A stretch of DNA of 37,359 nucleotides from the NCBI GenBank assembly GCA_024998645.1, contig JACOEJ010000013.1, positions 5,518 to 42,876 on the forward strand, read 5' to 3'. Positions 7,763 to 16,520 of this stretch are shown here, piece by piece. Below the pieces are notes generated by a model, which saw only the letters and a list, made by a program, of their open reading frames with translations, was not told the DNA's origin and searched no databases. Each line of letters begins with the position of its first letter. The stretch's first letter is position 1. The DNA is from Nitrospira sp. (GTDB lineage Bacteria; Nitrospirota; Nitrospiria; Nitrospirales; Nitrospiraceae). A program made the position numbers and the translations under genes.

Positions 7763-8637
7763 GATGCCGCCCCTTCTGTATCACTGTCCCCGAGGGACTC
7801 TGAGAGAGCCGCCTCCGCAAGATCCGGCTCGCGGCCAACCCCCAGCAGACCCGGCTCTACCTTCCTCGCCACCGTGATAAACCCTGAATGGGCCACCATC
7901 CGATGATCGGGACGAACACTTCGCCCTAAAACCGACCACGTACGGATGAGGGACTCGAACGTCTCCACCATGCCAAACACCTTCGCCCGCTCAAGCGCTT
8001 CAACGGTTTGAACGACTTGTGGAACCGTCGGCACAAAACTCAGATAGATGCCGCCTGACCGTAAGGCTTTGGCCGCATGTGGCACGACCTGCCAGGGCTC
8101 CGGCAAATCAAGCACGACGCGATCAAACGGAACACCATCATCCAGTAGATCAATCCCCTCGTAAGCACTCTTCCTCAAGGACACAAGATTCGGCGTCGGT
8201 CCCAAGTAGCGATTGATATTCGTCAACGCCGTTTTTGCAAAGTCTTCCCGCAAGTCGTACGTCACCACAAGGCCCTGCGGCCCCACAAGACGTAAGAGCG
8301 CCATGGTCAGTGCACCGGACCCGGTCCCCGCCTCGAAGACACGCGCGCCCGGATACACGTCCGCCCACATTGGAATGAGCGCGAGATCTTTGGGGTACAG
8401 TACCTGCGCGCCACGCGGCATTTTCAGGACGTAGTCGCCGAAGGTCGGGCGCAACGCCAACATCTTTTTCCCGCCAGACAAAATGACCACCGTCCCATCG
8501 GGACGCCCAATCATCTCGTCGTGAGGAATCTTCTGCCCGCTAAATTGATACGTCTCCCCGGCCTTGAGCGTCAGCGCGTACTGCCGCCCCTTCTTGTCGA
8601 CGAGATGGATGCGTTCGCCTGATAAAAGTTGTGACAT
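7759..8637 (-). CDS. trmI: tRNA (adenine-58-N1) methyltransferase TrmI
   Basis: TrmI methylates A58 in the T loop of tRNAs using S-adenosylmethionine. The 292-aa protein has an N-terminal beta domain (about 1-85). A Rossmann methyltransferase domain follows, with the SAM motif VFEAGTGSGALT and the catalytic-face motif DLPEPW, both diagnostic of the TrmI/Trm61 family. The final 35 residues are acidic and likely disordered. ATG 8637 is the first start after the upstream gap; no Shine-Dalgarno sequence is evident. It heads the trmI-SDR-aroE-aroK operon, and the tRNA modification link to shikimate genes is positional only. Confidence 0.92.
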   Translation of the reverse strand: MSQLLSGERIHLVDKKGRQYALTLKAGETYQFSGQKIPHDEMIGRPDGTVVILSGGKKMLALRPTFGDYVLKMPRGAQVLYPKDLALIPMWADVYPGARVFEAGTGSGALTMALLRLVGPQGLVVTYDLREDFAKTALTNINRYLGPTPNLVSLRKSAYEGIDLLDDGVPFDRVVLDLPEPWQVVPHAAKALRSGGIYLSFVPTVPQVVQTVEALERAKVFGMVETFESLIRTWSVLGRSVRPDHRMVAHSGFITVARKVEPGLLGVGREPDLAEAALSESLGDSDTEGAAS

Positions 8638-9055
8638 GGGGCGGCATTCTAGGGGGTTCGTTCTCCCCTTTGCAACCGATGATAGGGGGCACCGTAGTCA
8701 GCCGCCCTCTATCCCATCAGAGTGCGCACCTCTCACAGTATCAAGCCCAACAACGATTCGCCCTTTTCAGTGAGCGCGACCATCTACATCAACCACGAAC
8801 TATGGTCGCGGAGAGAAAGAGTGAGGCAGATCGGCTGGCACGCAGTGCAAATCCTACATAGTTGCCGCATTCACATCACACTCCGATTCAAATTCTCTCA
8901 TTAAGCCCCCCTAATCTTTCTGAAATATCTTCAGGATTGCGTAACAATCTTCTCATCTTCAATCCAGCATCACTCTTGCTTCGTAGAAGGACAGTGAGAG
9001 CAATCGGTAGTGATGAATCTTCTTGACCCCAGGCGGCTCTAACAGGAGTGAACAG
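8638..9055. other. Divergent intergenic region between trmI and the sigma factor gene
   Basis: About 418 bp without a supportable gene. It should carry promoters for both directions. A 9-bp inverted repeat, CGCGACCAT at 8775-8783 and ATGGTCGCG at 8802-8810, with an 18-base loop is the only notable structure; it could be an operator or a hairpin. Confidence 0.5.
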
Positions 9056-10348
9056 ATGCGAAACCAGGAGACAAGAGGTGACGCGATGGAACATGAAGAC
9101 CTGCGGACGACAGAAAACATAGGCGACCAGACCACGACAGCCGACGTCGACACCGACGATTCTGACGCCAGCGATGCGATTGAAGCGATCGGACGGGAAG
9201 CGGAAGTGGATGCTGAGCCGGTGGAGAAAGAGATGGAAGCCGCCACGCTCAAGACAAGTCCTGGCGCAAGCCCATTCCTCCTGGAATCGCTCTACTTTCG
9301 CTCATTCGGCGAGCGCGCGCTCCTGACACGAGAAGAAGAAATCACCTTGGCGAAGCGCCTGGACGAAGGCTCGCGCCGTATTCGAGTGGCCTTGAGGGAT
9401 GCGCTGAAAGTCATGGCGCGCGCGAAGCGCACTCCCATTCTGCTGGAATCGACAAAGTCCCTTCAACTCGCACGCGGGCTCAGCGGATTTTCCGCCACCG
9501 CGCTCGATAAAGTCGAGCAGGCAATTCTGGATGTTCTGAAACCTGCGATCCGGGAGATGAAACCGGCAGCCATCGTCGCGAAACAGCTCAAGGCCTTGCT
9601 CGATGAAATTCGGGCCGCCCGGCTCGTCTTGGAGCGAGGGAAAGACGAGATGGTCCGTTGCAATCTCCGCCTGGTGGTGGACGTCGCGAAGCATTACACC
9701 CATCGAGGTCTGACCTTGTTAGACCTGGTGCAGGAAGGGAACATTGGATTGATGAAGGCCGCCGAACGGTACCAACACCGGAAAGGCTTCAAGTTCAGCA
9801 CCTATGCGACCTGGTGGATCCGTCAAGGGATCACGCGGGCCCTGGCGGATCAGTCTCGGACGATCCGTATCCCCGTGCACCAGACGGAGGCTTCCAGCCG
9901 GATTCTCCGGGTCACACGTCGACTCGGGCAACAGTTCGGTCGTCCGGCCAAACTGGAGGAGATTGCCGACGTACTGCGAATGAGACCTGAACGGTTACAT
10001 GAAACCGTGCAGGCATTTCAGGAACCAGTCGCACTCGAACGGCCGGTCGGGGATGGTGATACGGAGTTCGGGGAGATGATTCCTGATCACCAAGTGCCGC
10101 CACCCGATGCCCATGTGCATCGTACCGAGATGACCCAACAGCTGGATCGTATCTTGGGTACCTTGACCCCGAGAGAACAGACGGTGATCCGGCTCAGGTT
10201 TGGAATCGGGCATGATGAGCCCTGCACCCTTGAGCAAGTCGGCCAAAACCTGTCAGTGACCCGTGAACGGATCCGGCAAATCGAAGCCAAAGCCCTGAAG
10301 AAGCTCAAGACTCCGGAAATCAAAGAGCTGTTTGCGGCAATTAAGTAG
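9056..10348 (+). CDS. RpoD-family (sigma-70 group 2-like) RNA polymerase sigma factor
   Basis: This is a 430-aa sigma factor. After an acidic N-terminus come region 1.2 (about 80-105), a divergent linker (106-190) and region 2 (198-275). Region 2 contains the near-invariant DLVQEGNIGLMKAAE, the KGFKFSTYATWWIRQ melting/-10 segment and RTIRIPVH. Region 3 follows (277-350), then region 4 (363-425) with the RERIRQIEAKAL helix-turn-helix. The long region 1.1 and the large non-conserved region of the main housekeeping sigma are reduced, so it may be an alternative group 2 factor. ATG 9056 follows CAGGAG by 7 bases; ATG 9086 has GAGGTG 5 bases upstream and is a serious alternative. A strong palindrome follows the stop. 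Confidence 0.9.
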   Translation: MRNQETRGDAMEHEDLRTTENIGDQTTTADVDTDDSDASDAIEAIGREAEVDAEPVEKEMEAATLKTSPGASPFLLESLYFRSFGERALLTREEEITLAKRLDEGSRRIRVALRDALKVMARAKRTPILLESTKSLQLARGLSGFSATALDKVEQAILDVLKPAIREMKPAAIVAKQLKALLDEIRAARLVLERGKDEMVRCNLRLVVDVAKHYTHRGLTLLDLVQEGNIGLMKAAERYQHRKGFKFSTYATWWIRQGITRALADQSRTIRIPVHQTEASSRILRVTRRLGQQFGRPAKLEEIADVLRMRPERLHETVQAFQEPVALERPVGDGDTEFGEMIPDHQVPPPDAHVHRTEMTQQLDRILGTLTPREQTVIRLRFGIGHDEPCTLEQVGQNLSVTRERIRQIEAKALKKLKTPEIKELFAAIK

Positions 10349-10364
10349 CCCTATCCTCCCATTC

Positions 10365-10400
10365 AACAGGCGCACGAGCTCTAGAGCTCGTGCGCCTGTT
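10365..10400 (+). terminator. 36-bp perfect palindrome, terminator-like, after the sigma factor gene
   Basis: Bases 10365-10382 are the exact reverse complement of 10383-10400, giving up to 16-17 paired bases around a CTAG-type turn. It lies 17 bases after the sigma factor stop and is followed by CCGTCTTTCC, a weak T-rich tail. It most likely ends the sigma transcript and separates it from the protease gene at 10480. Confidence 0.75.
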
Positions 10401-10479
10401 CCGTCTTTCCCCGACCTCCCAGGTATGAGAGAATGCGATCCACGTTGGATCCGTGTCTCCGGCTTGTTGAAGGACACCG

Positions 10480-11526
10480 ATGAAGCAGCCCCAACCAATC
10501 GTCAGGTCTCTGTTGCCACAGGCGGTGACGATCCTCGTGATCGCAGCCCTTGGGACCTTCGCATGGAATAATCAAGCGATCGCTGACGAAAAACCCCTGT
10601 CGGTGCCGGCCGTCGTAGCCAAGGTACGCCCCTCCGTCGTGACGATTTTGACGCGTGGTATGCCCTCAGCTCCATCCCTCCATGGAGCCCAATCAGGTTC
10701 CGGCTCAGGCATTGTGATCGATACAACTGGCTATATCCTGACAAACAATCATCTGGTGGAAGGGGTCACAAGTCTCGTCGTGGGATTACCGACCGGGCGA
10801 TTGACGCCAGGGCGCGTGGCTGCGCGGGATTTCCTGCTGGATCTTGCATTGGTCAAGATCAATGCGACTGATCTCGTCCCAGCCATACTGAAAGCATCGG
10901 CAACCTTGGAGATTGGAGAAACCGTGATCGCGATCGGGAACCCCTTGGCCCTCAAGGGAGGATCGACTGTCACCGTGGGAGTCGTCAGCGCACTGGAACG
11001 TTCGGTTCTCACCCCGAACGGCGAGACTTTGTACGATCTGATCCAGACGGATGCGGCTATCAATCCCGGCAATAGCGGTGGTCCGCTTGTGGATTTATCC
11101 GGCCAGGTAGTCGGCATCAATGTCGCGATTGCGCCATCGGCCCAGGCAATCAGTTACGCGATTGCCATTGAAGCCGTCTATCCTCACATCCATTCGATGA
11201 TGCTTCGCGGAACCATCTCTCGGCCGGATTTCGGGTTTACGCCGGTGACGGTCACTCCCAGTGTCGCCGCCAGCTTCGGGTTGGAGGCAGAGCGCGGGAT
11301 TCTCGCTCTGAACGTGGATCCGGCCAAGGTCGCCGGCGCAGCGGGCTTGCAAACGGGAGATGTCATCACAGCCTTGGATCAACGCCAGCTCTACAACATG
11401 GGAGACTTCTGGCACAGCGCGATGCAGGAAGGCGAACAACCATCCCTTCAAATGACAATCCAGGGACGTACCGGCCAGACCACGTTGACCATGCCACGAC
11501 CAATGGTACAAAAATTCGTGCCATGA
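10480..11526 (+). CDS. HtrA/DegP-like periplasmic serine protease with PDZ domain
   Basis: This 348-aa protein has an N-terminal signal or anchor segment (residues 11-29), then a trypsin-like domain with the catalytic triad His91 (TNNHLVEG), Asp121 (DLALVKI) and Ser199 (GNSGGPL). One PDZ domain follows at about 250-345. That is the DegS/HtrA layout for envelope protein quality control. The PDZ carboxylate-binding loop is not obvious, so ligand binding may be weak. GAAGGA lies 5-6 bases before ATG 10480. Its stop overlaps the lipB start by 4 bases, so the two are cotranscribed, an unusual pairing. Confidence 0.9.
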   Translation: MKQPQPIVRSLLPQAVTILVIAALGTFAWNNQAIADEKPLSVPAVVAKVRPSVVTILTRGMPSAPSLHGAQSGSGSGIVIDTTGYILTNNHLVEGVTSLVVGLPTGRLTPGRVAARDFLLDLALVKINATDLVPAILKASATLEIGETVIAIGNPLALKGGSTVTVGVVSALERSVLTPNGETLYDLIQTDAAINPGNSGGPLVDLSGQVVGINVAIAPSAQAISYAIAIEAVYPHIHSMMLRGTISRPDFGFTPVTVTPSVAASFGLEAERGILALNVDPAKVAGAAGLQTGDVITALDQRQLYNMGDFWHSAMQEGEQPSLQMTIQGRTGQTTLTMPRPMVQKFVP

Positions 11527-12278
11527 TAACACCGATTGCTCTACACACGCCTATCGTCGCTGACCAATCCAACATGCCCGGGTTCCACACTCTGACAGAA
11601 CTGCTCTGGTTCTCTTCGCCTGTCCGCTACGCTGATGCATGGGGCCTCCAGATGCGCTTGCATCACGAGAGGGTCATGAACTCAAGACCCGATACCATCC
11701 TCATCCTCGAACACCAACCGGTGTATACCGTCGGCCGGCGAACCCTGGTTTCGGATTGGGGAGGCGACCCCACGGCGGCCCACATGGACGGAATCGAGAT
11801 CCACCACGTCAACCGGGGCGGCTCTGTGACCTATCACGGGCCCGGGCAACTGGTCGTGTACCCCATCCTTCGCCTGACAGATCATGTGAGAGGCGTACGG
11901 GCATACGTGGAACAACTCGAAGAAGCTGTCATTCAATGTCTGCGGCAGAACGGGATTGCCGGCCATCGGCAAGCGAAGACCCCGGGCGTCTGGGTGACAG
12001 ATCTCCAAGATGCCAAGATTGCATCGATCGGGATTCGCGTGGATCGTGGCGTGACCATGCACGGGCTCGCCCTTAATGTGGATATGGATCTCTCACCATT
12101 TCGAGGGATCACTCCCTGCGGTCTGCAAGGCTGCCACGCTACATCAATGGCTCAGGTCGTCGGCCAACCGGTTTCCTTAGTGGCCGTAACACACTCGCTC
12201 CTGGATCAACTGAAACAGACATTGGCCCTCAGGTGGACCGGGGCACCGGCTCCCATCGAATTCCAGGCTGTTGCGTGA
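11523..12278 (+). CDS. lipB: Octanoyl-[acyl carrier protein]:protein N-octanoyltransferase LipB
   Basis: LipB moves octanoate from acyl carrier protein to lipoyl domains, the first step of lipoate assembly. This 251-aa protein has RGGSVTYHGPGQ (98-109), the catalytic Lys165 (KIASIGIRV) and the nucleophile Cys199 (PCGLQG). The 34-residue gap between Lys and Cys equals that in E. coli LipB. The start ATGA overlap with the protease gene indicates coupling; ATG at codon 18 would remove a poorly conserved leader. The usual partner lipA is not in the window. Glutamate dehydrogenase follows 42 bp later. Confidence 0.95.
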   Translation: MITPIALHTPIVADQSNMPGFHTLTELLWFSSPVRYADAWGLQMRLHHERVMNSRPDTILILEHQPVYTVGRRTLVSDWGGDPTAAHMDGIEIHHVNRGGSVTYHGPGQLVVYPILRLTDHVRGVRAYVEQLEEAVIQCLRQNGIAGHRQAKTPGVWVTDLQDAKIASIGIRVDRGVTMHGLALNVDMDLSPFRGITPCGLQGCHATSMAQVVGQPVSLVAVTHSLLDQLKQTLALRWTGAPAPIEFQAVA

Positions 12279-12320
12279 TCATGAACTCGACATTTTCTCC
12301 TGATACAGAGTGAGGTCGCC

Positions 12321-13577
12321 ATGAAAGAATTCGACACCCCGACTTTTCGATTAGCCGTCTCCCAGTTTGACCAGGCAGCGGAGGCGATGCACCTGGATCA
12401 CAACCTGCGGGAGCGGCTCAAACAGCCTCAGCGTTCGCTCGTCGTCAGCATTCCCGTCCGGATGGATGACGATCACGTCGAGGTCTTCACTGGATACCGC
12501 GTACAGCATGACTCCTCGCGTGGCCCTTCCAAAGGCGGTGTCCGCTACCATCCTCACGTCAACCTCGGCGAGGTCGCCGCACTCGCCATGTGGATGACCT
12601 GGAAATGCGCCTTGGCCGGATTGCCCTACGGCGGGGCCAAGGGAGGCGTGGCCGTCGCGCCCAAGCAGTTATCCCACGCGGAACTTCAACGGCTGACCAG
12701 ACGCTACGCCGCGGAAATTTTCCCCTTGATCGGCCCCGATAAAGATGTACCCGCACCCGATGTCGGGACGGACGCACAAGTCATGGCCTGGATGATGGAC
12801 ACCTACAGCCAGCAAGTCGGCTACGCCGTCCCCGGTGTGGTGACAGGGAAACCCCTCTCGATCGGCGGGAGCTTAGGTCGGGAAGAAGCGACGGGACGAG
12901 GGGTCGTGTATGTCACGTTGGAAGCACTTCGGCATCTCAAGCTCTCCATCGATCGCGCCACCGTCGCGGTTCAGGGATTCGGGAATGTCGGGATGCACAC
13001 CGCTCTCATCATGGAGCAAGAAGGAGCCCGCGTCGTTGCGGTGAGCGATGTCACCGGCGGTCTCTATAACGAGAAGGGACTCAACATCCGGGAGCTCATG
13101 GACCGCTACAAAACCAAGGGCCAGGCGCTCAAGGACACCAAGATGGGCGATTGGATCACCAACGAGGAGTTGCTCCAGCTTCCATGCACCGTGTTGGTCC
13201 CAGCTGCGCTGTCGGAACAGATCACCGTGCACAATGCCGCCGCCCTTCGGTGCCGGATTCTCGCGGAGGGCGCCAATGGCCCGACCACCCTTGAGGCTGA
13301 TCGGATTCTCGAAGACAAAGGCGTTTTTATTATCCCCGACATCCTGGCCAATTCCGGGGGCGTCATTGTGTCCTATTTCGAGTGGGTCCAGGACCTCCAA
13401 AGGTTCTTCTGGAATGAAACGGATATCCGAAAACGCCTTCAGGACATTATTACCTCGGCATTTCACCAGACCAAGCTGTTCGCCACCGAAAAGCGAGTCT
13501 CTATGAGGATGGCCGCACTGATGAACGGAATCGACAAGGTCGCCCAAGCTCATTTGCAACGGGGTCTGTACCCGTGA
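12321..13577 (+). CDS. gdhA: Glutamate dehydrogenase
   Basis: It interconverts glutamate with 2-oxoglutarate and ammonia, linking nitrogen and carbon metabolism. The 418-aa length is that of hexameric GDHs. GPSKGGVRYHP carries Lys71, and Lys95, Lys107 (GGAKGG) and catalytic Asp147 (APDVGTD) are in place. The dinucleotide loop GFGNVG is at 219-224, with an Asp (VAVSD) at the end of the next strand that suggests NAD use. The sequence contains the Glu/Leu/Phe/Val dehydrogenase signature. GAGGT lies 6 bases before ATG 12321. The two small genes downstream are on the same strand. Confidence 0.95.
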   Translation: MKEFDTPTFRLAVSQFDQAAEAMHLDHNLRERLKQPQRSLVVSIPVRMDDDHVEVFTGYRVQHDSSRGPSKGGVRYHPHVNLGEVAALAMWMTWKCALAGLPYGGAKGGVAVAPKQLSHAELQRLTRRYAAEIFPLIGPDKDVPAPDVGTDAQVMAWMMDTYSQQVGYAVPGVVTGKPLSIGGSLGREEATGRGVVYVTLEALRHLKLSIDRATVAVQGFGNVGMHTALIMEQEGARVVAVSDVTGGLYNEKGLNIRELMDRYKTKGQALKDTKMGDWITNEELLQLPCTVLVPAALSEQITVHNAAALRCRILAEGANGPTTLEADRILEDKGVFIIPDILANSGGVIVSYFEWVQDLQRFFWNETDIRKRLQDIITSAFHQTKLFATEKRVSMRMAALMNGIDKVAQAHLQRGLYP

Positions 13578-13611
13578 GTCGCTCCTTCTTGACATCGCCC
13601 GCTGGTTCATC

Positions 13612-14001
13612 ATGAGGGACTATGCCTTGGCCGCCATCGCAGGAATCTGGCTCGCTGATGGGTGCTCTCTATTGGTGGCACCCCGCTTCATGGTTGAACG
13701 TCTGCGGGAGGTGATCCGCCAACAGCCAGCAATCTGGACCTGGCAGTGGTTGTCTGTCGTCGCCGGAGGCGTCCTGCTGATCGCAGCCCTTCCACTCACG
13801 TACCAACCCCTGTGGATTGTGACCGCCTTAGCCATGCTCCTCAAAGGAGTGTTCCTCGCTCTGGGACCGGAGACGTGGCGATCACGCTTGGTTGAGTGGT
13901 GCCTGAACCGGGACGATGTGGATTACCGGTTTGTCGGTATCGGTTTATGCACGCTTGCCGCACTCCTTCTCCATGCGCTAGGGTGGCTGGGGCAGAATTA
14001 G
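13612..14001 (+). CDS. Small integral membrane protein, unknown function
   Basis: The 129-aa protein has about four hydrophobic segments (roughly residues 5-23, 43-62, 66-86 and 106-126) and little soluble sequence. The layout resembles small DUF2065-like membrane proteins, but I would not assign it. Its ATG at 13612 lies 34 bp after gdhA and lacks a clear Shine-Dalgarno sequence. It is probably in the gdhA transcript. Confidence 0.7.
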   Translation: MRDYALAAIAGIWLADGCSLLVAPRFMVERLREVIRQQPAIWTWQWLSVVAGGVLLIAALPLTYQPLWIVTALAMLLKGVFLALGPETWRSRLVEWCLNRDDVDYRFVGIGLCTLAALLLHALGWLGQN

Positions 14002-14019
14002 CTGGAGGGATAGCGGATC

Positions 14020-14319
14020 ATGACCGTGAATCGTGCCACCATCACATCGGCCTGGGAGACACATTGCAGCGAAGACTGGCCAACCTTTGCCAGCCCAAAT
14101 CAGGGACAGCTGATGACACTCGATACCGTCATCAGCGGCTGCGTCGTGTTTTTCTTGGACAGCCCGGAAGGGTTAGACCATCAGCGAGTCGAGATTCTGA
14201 AAGATTGCCTGGCAGATCTTGAAGCAGTGACATCGGAGTTGGAAACGGATTGCCAACCGTACTTCGTACGCCTCCATCGTCTCGGTGAACTGCTGCTGGC
14301 CACCACAGTACCCGCCTAA
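14020..14319 (+). CDS. Unknown soluble protein (99 aa)
   Basis: I do not recognise this small protein. It is slightly acidic with a hydrophobic stretch around residues 38-46 (ISGCVVFFL), a predicted helical middle part and three Cys residues. It begins 18 bp after the membrane protein gene; GGAGGG lies about 12 bases upstream of ATG 14020. A link to gdhA is suggested only by shared direction and spacing. No promoter or terminator separates it from the preceding gene. Confidence 0.65.
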   Translation: MTVNRATITSAWETHCSEDWPTFASPNQGQLMTLDTVISGCVVFFLDSPEGLDHQRVEILKDCLADLEAVTSELETDCQPYFVRLHRLGELLLATTVPA

Positions 14320-14381
14320 GACTTGCCTCGTTTTGTCGATTCCCCGGCTCACAGCTTTTCTCACTCCCAGTTGGACCTTTC

Positions 14382-14410
14382 TTGCAAGTTCATCTTCCCT
14401 TGGATAGAAT
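14382..14410 (+). promoter_or_regulatory. Putative sigma-70 promoter of the exported protein gene at 14500
   Basis: TTGCAA at 14382-14387 and TAGAAT at 14405-14410 are separated by exactly 17 bp. The predicted transcript would have a leader of about 83 bases, which is AT-rich. Confidence 0.45.
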
Positions 14411-14499
14411 GTTTAAAAATTTATGCGACCTGCCTATCCTTGAAATGATCTGAATAATCAGTACGATCACCTTACACTGGATCTGCGAAAGGGGAGACG

Positions 14500-15033
14500 A
14501 TGAGGAAGAAATATGGATTGCCTGTGCTGGCCGGAATGCTCGTGGCGATCCTCACCAGTGCGACCTCATCGCTGCACGCTGAACCCTACGAGCTGAGCAA
14601 GAATGATGTGATGGAATCGAAAGAGATTTCCAGCGCGACCGTGTCGCTGTTCGGAGTGAAATTAGGCGACACTGAAGCGAAGGCGCTGGATGTCCTGGTG
14701 AATGAGAAGATCGCCGGGATCAAAGCGGAACAGGAAGCAGCCTTTATTTTCCTGATCGATCAACGGAAGCCCACCGGCCCAATGGCTGGCGTCCGTGTCC
14801 AGGATGGGAAAGTGGACCTCATTTTCATCAACAACCGATTTACCCACAAGGCACGCGGCATATTTAGAAATGTGTTGAACAGCGAAAGCCCTGAGGACAT
14901 CCGGAAATTGTTGGGGAAAGAAGAATACGGAGATGAAAACGTGATGGGCGCCGTCATGGCCTATGACAAGCAAGGCTTTCAGGTGAACTACCTCGGTAAG
15001 GACGTCAACATCGAATTTTCTACCCCCCACTAG
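14500..15033 (+). CDS. Exported unknown protein
   Basis: This 177-aa protein has a type I signal peptide (MRKKYGLPVLAGMLVAILTS, cleavage probably after LHA at residue 27). The mature part of about 150 residues has no Cys and is likely mixed alpha/beta and periplasmic. It contains SLFGVKLGDTEAKALDVL and a later DIRKLLGKEEYG segment; this pair of helix-turn units resembles repeats seen in small periplasmic proteins of unknown role. A Shine-Dalgarno AGGGGAG precedes ATG 14500. It has its own promoter candidate and appears to be monocistronic. Confidence 0.75.
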   Translation: MRKKYGLPVLAGMLVAILTSATSSLHAEPYELSKNDVMESKEISSATVSLFGVKLGDTEAKALDVLVNEKIAGIKAEQEAAFIFLIDQRKPTGPMAGVRVQDGKVDLIFINNRFTHKARGIFRNVLNSESPEDIRKLLGKEEYGDENVMGAVMAYDKQGFQVNYLGKDVNIEFSTPH

Positions 15034-15233
15034 CTCTCTGTCGTGTAACTAATACCTTCCCCCGCAATCTATCGCGAATCACCTACTTTTCTGCTCTCAT
15101 ACGTTGCAGCAGCAGGGCCGGGAGCCGTGCTGCTGCACGAAACCCCATAGAATCCGGAGACCCTAGCGGGATAATGCCGATCAAGCTCAAATCGAAGGTC
15201 GCTGACACCGACTGATTTGTGGAGGATCCCGCG

Positions 15234-15356
15234 ATGACTGGATGGCCTGTAGACAAGGGGGTCTTCACGAAGTCCGTCCAGGCTGCCGAAATACCATCTG
15301 CACGAAAGATGGGCCTGACGACATACGAATGGCTACGCGCTGATCAAACTCTGTAG
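15234..15356 (+). CDS. Possible 40-aa microprotein
   Basis: In the otherwise empty 346-bp stretch between two genes, ATG 15234 is preceded by GGAGG with 8-base spacing. The frame encodes 40 residues (MTGWPVDKGVFTKSVQAAEI and on). Composition is unremarkable and no family is known. It could be a chance frame. Confidence 0.25.
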   Translation: MTGWPVDKGVFTKSVQAAEIPSARKMGLTTYEWLRADQTL

Positions 15357-15379
15357 ATGAGATAGAAATGAAGAGGGAC

Positions 15380-16270
15380 TTACTGCACGGTTGCAGTAGA
15401 TTTAAGCCCAAAATCAATAAGACTCACGGCGGTGTTCCAGCGGCGATTGGAGTTTAAGATCACAACCAACAAATCGCTGCCGTTCTGTGAAACTTTAGCA
15501 ATGAGGCATCGGCCCGCTTTTGAGGTGAACCCGGTTTTGACGCCTTCCACCCCGGGGATGCGTCCCAATAGCCGGTTAGTGCTGTGCAGAACATACGCAC
15601 GGTGGCCACTGATCGGAGTAATAATCTCACGTTCCTCGCGCACGAGTGCGCGGAAGATGGGATTTTGCAGAGCGACCTCACTGAGCTTCGCCAGATCCTC
15701 GGCCGTCGAATAATGCTCAGGCCCATCGAATCCACAGCCGTTGCTGAAGTGGGTATCCGTCAACCCGAGAGCCGCAGCCTTTGCATTCATGAGCATCACA
15801 AATTGCTCTTCGTCACCGCCGACATGTTCCACTGCAGCCAGACAGGCGTCGTTGGCCGACACGATCAACATGGCTTTGAGCAAGTCTTCCAGTTTGAACA
15901 CTTCTCCTGGACGGAGCCGAAGATGCGTTTTAGGCGCCCGCGCGGCATTGCGACTGATGGTCGCCTGATCATCTAACTTCCCCTTCTCCAAAATCACCAG
16001 CGCGGACATGATTTTCGTGAGGCTTGCGGGCGAGAGTCGCTTGAGAGATTCATGCTGGTAGAGCACGCGGCCGGATCGAAGCTCTTTCATGAAAATGCTA
16101 TGAGCGGGAGCCACTCGCCAAGGAAGGCGGTCGCCTGATGTACTCACGGCTCGAACCTGCCGCTTATGTTTATGGCTGTACTCGGCCTGGGCGTCGAGAG
16201 GACTTCCCAAGACCAAGATTCCGAGTACCGCAGCCAGAACCGTTGACGTGAGGGCAAATGACTTGACCAA
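15380..16270 (-). CDS. D-alanyl-D-alanine carboxypeptidase (PBP5/DacF-like, S11 family)
   Basis: It removes the terminal D-alanine from peptidoglycan pentapeptides. After a signal peptide (1-29) the 296-aa protein shows the three penicillin-binding motifs: SxxK Ser83-Lys86 (SLTK), SxN Ser138-Asn140 (SAN) and KTG Lys245-Gly247. It stops soon after the catalytic domain, so the C-terminal beta domain and membrane-anchoring amphipathic helix of PBP5 are missing. It should be a free periplasmic enzyme. The start codon is TTG at 16270, supported by AAGGAG 7 bases upstream. It is adjacent to two small genes on the same strand. Confidence 0.92.
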   Translation of the reverse strand: MVKSFALTSTVLAAVLGILVLGSPLDAQAEYSHKHKRQVRAVSTSGDRLPWRVAPAHSIFMKELRSGRVLYQHESLKRLSPASLTKIMSALVILEKGKLDDQATISRNAARAPKTHLRLRPGEVFKLEDLLKAMLIVSANDACLAAVEHVGGDEEQFVMLMNAKAAALGLTDTHFSNGCGFDGPEHYSTAEDLAKLSEVALQNPIFRALVREEREIITPISGHRAYVLHSTNRLLGRIPGVEGVKTGFTSKAGRCLIAKVSQNGSDLLVVILNSNRRWNTAVSLIDFGLKSTATVQ

Positions 16271-16310
16271 TGAGGTGCTCCTTACCCGGACGGTGAGCTA
16301 CAAGGACACA

Positions 16311-16499
16311 TTACAGCGGGTAGGATTCCCGCACTTTCCCGCCACGAACACCGCTATCAATCACCTTATGAAAAAACCGCAGGACATCCGCGAGATCAAT
16401 CCAAAACCCGCAGTTCAGACAGCGCGCAAAGAGCCGCCGATTCATGAGCGTATAGTGCCGCTCGACCATCATGAACCCTTTGCATTTCAAGCAACGCAT
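16311..16499 (-). CDS. Small zinc-ribbon protein (62 aa)
   Basis: The protein starts MRCLKCKGFMMVERHYTLMN and has a second knuckle, CLNCGFW, 24 residues later. The two CxxC pairs (Cys3/Cys6 and Cys27/Cys30) form a likely zinc ribbon. The C-terminal half is basic with helix potential. No clear Shine-Dalgarno is present before ATG 16499. It lies 40 bp upstream of the carboxypeptidase gene and probably shares its transcript. Function unknown; a nucleic-acid binding role is conceivable. Confidence 0.65.
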   Translation of the reverse strand: MRCLKCKGFMMVERHYTLMNRRLFARCLNCGFWIDLADVLRFFHKVIDSGVRGGKVRESYPL

Positions 16500-16520
16500 A
16501 CCATCGCGTCTACAGTGACA

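Noticed and set aside
15083..15268. 61-aa minus frame before the carboxypeptidase gene
   Set aside because: No ribosome-binding site and no protein-like pattern.
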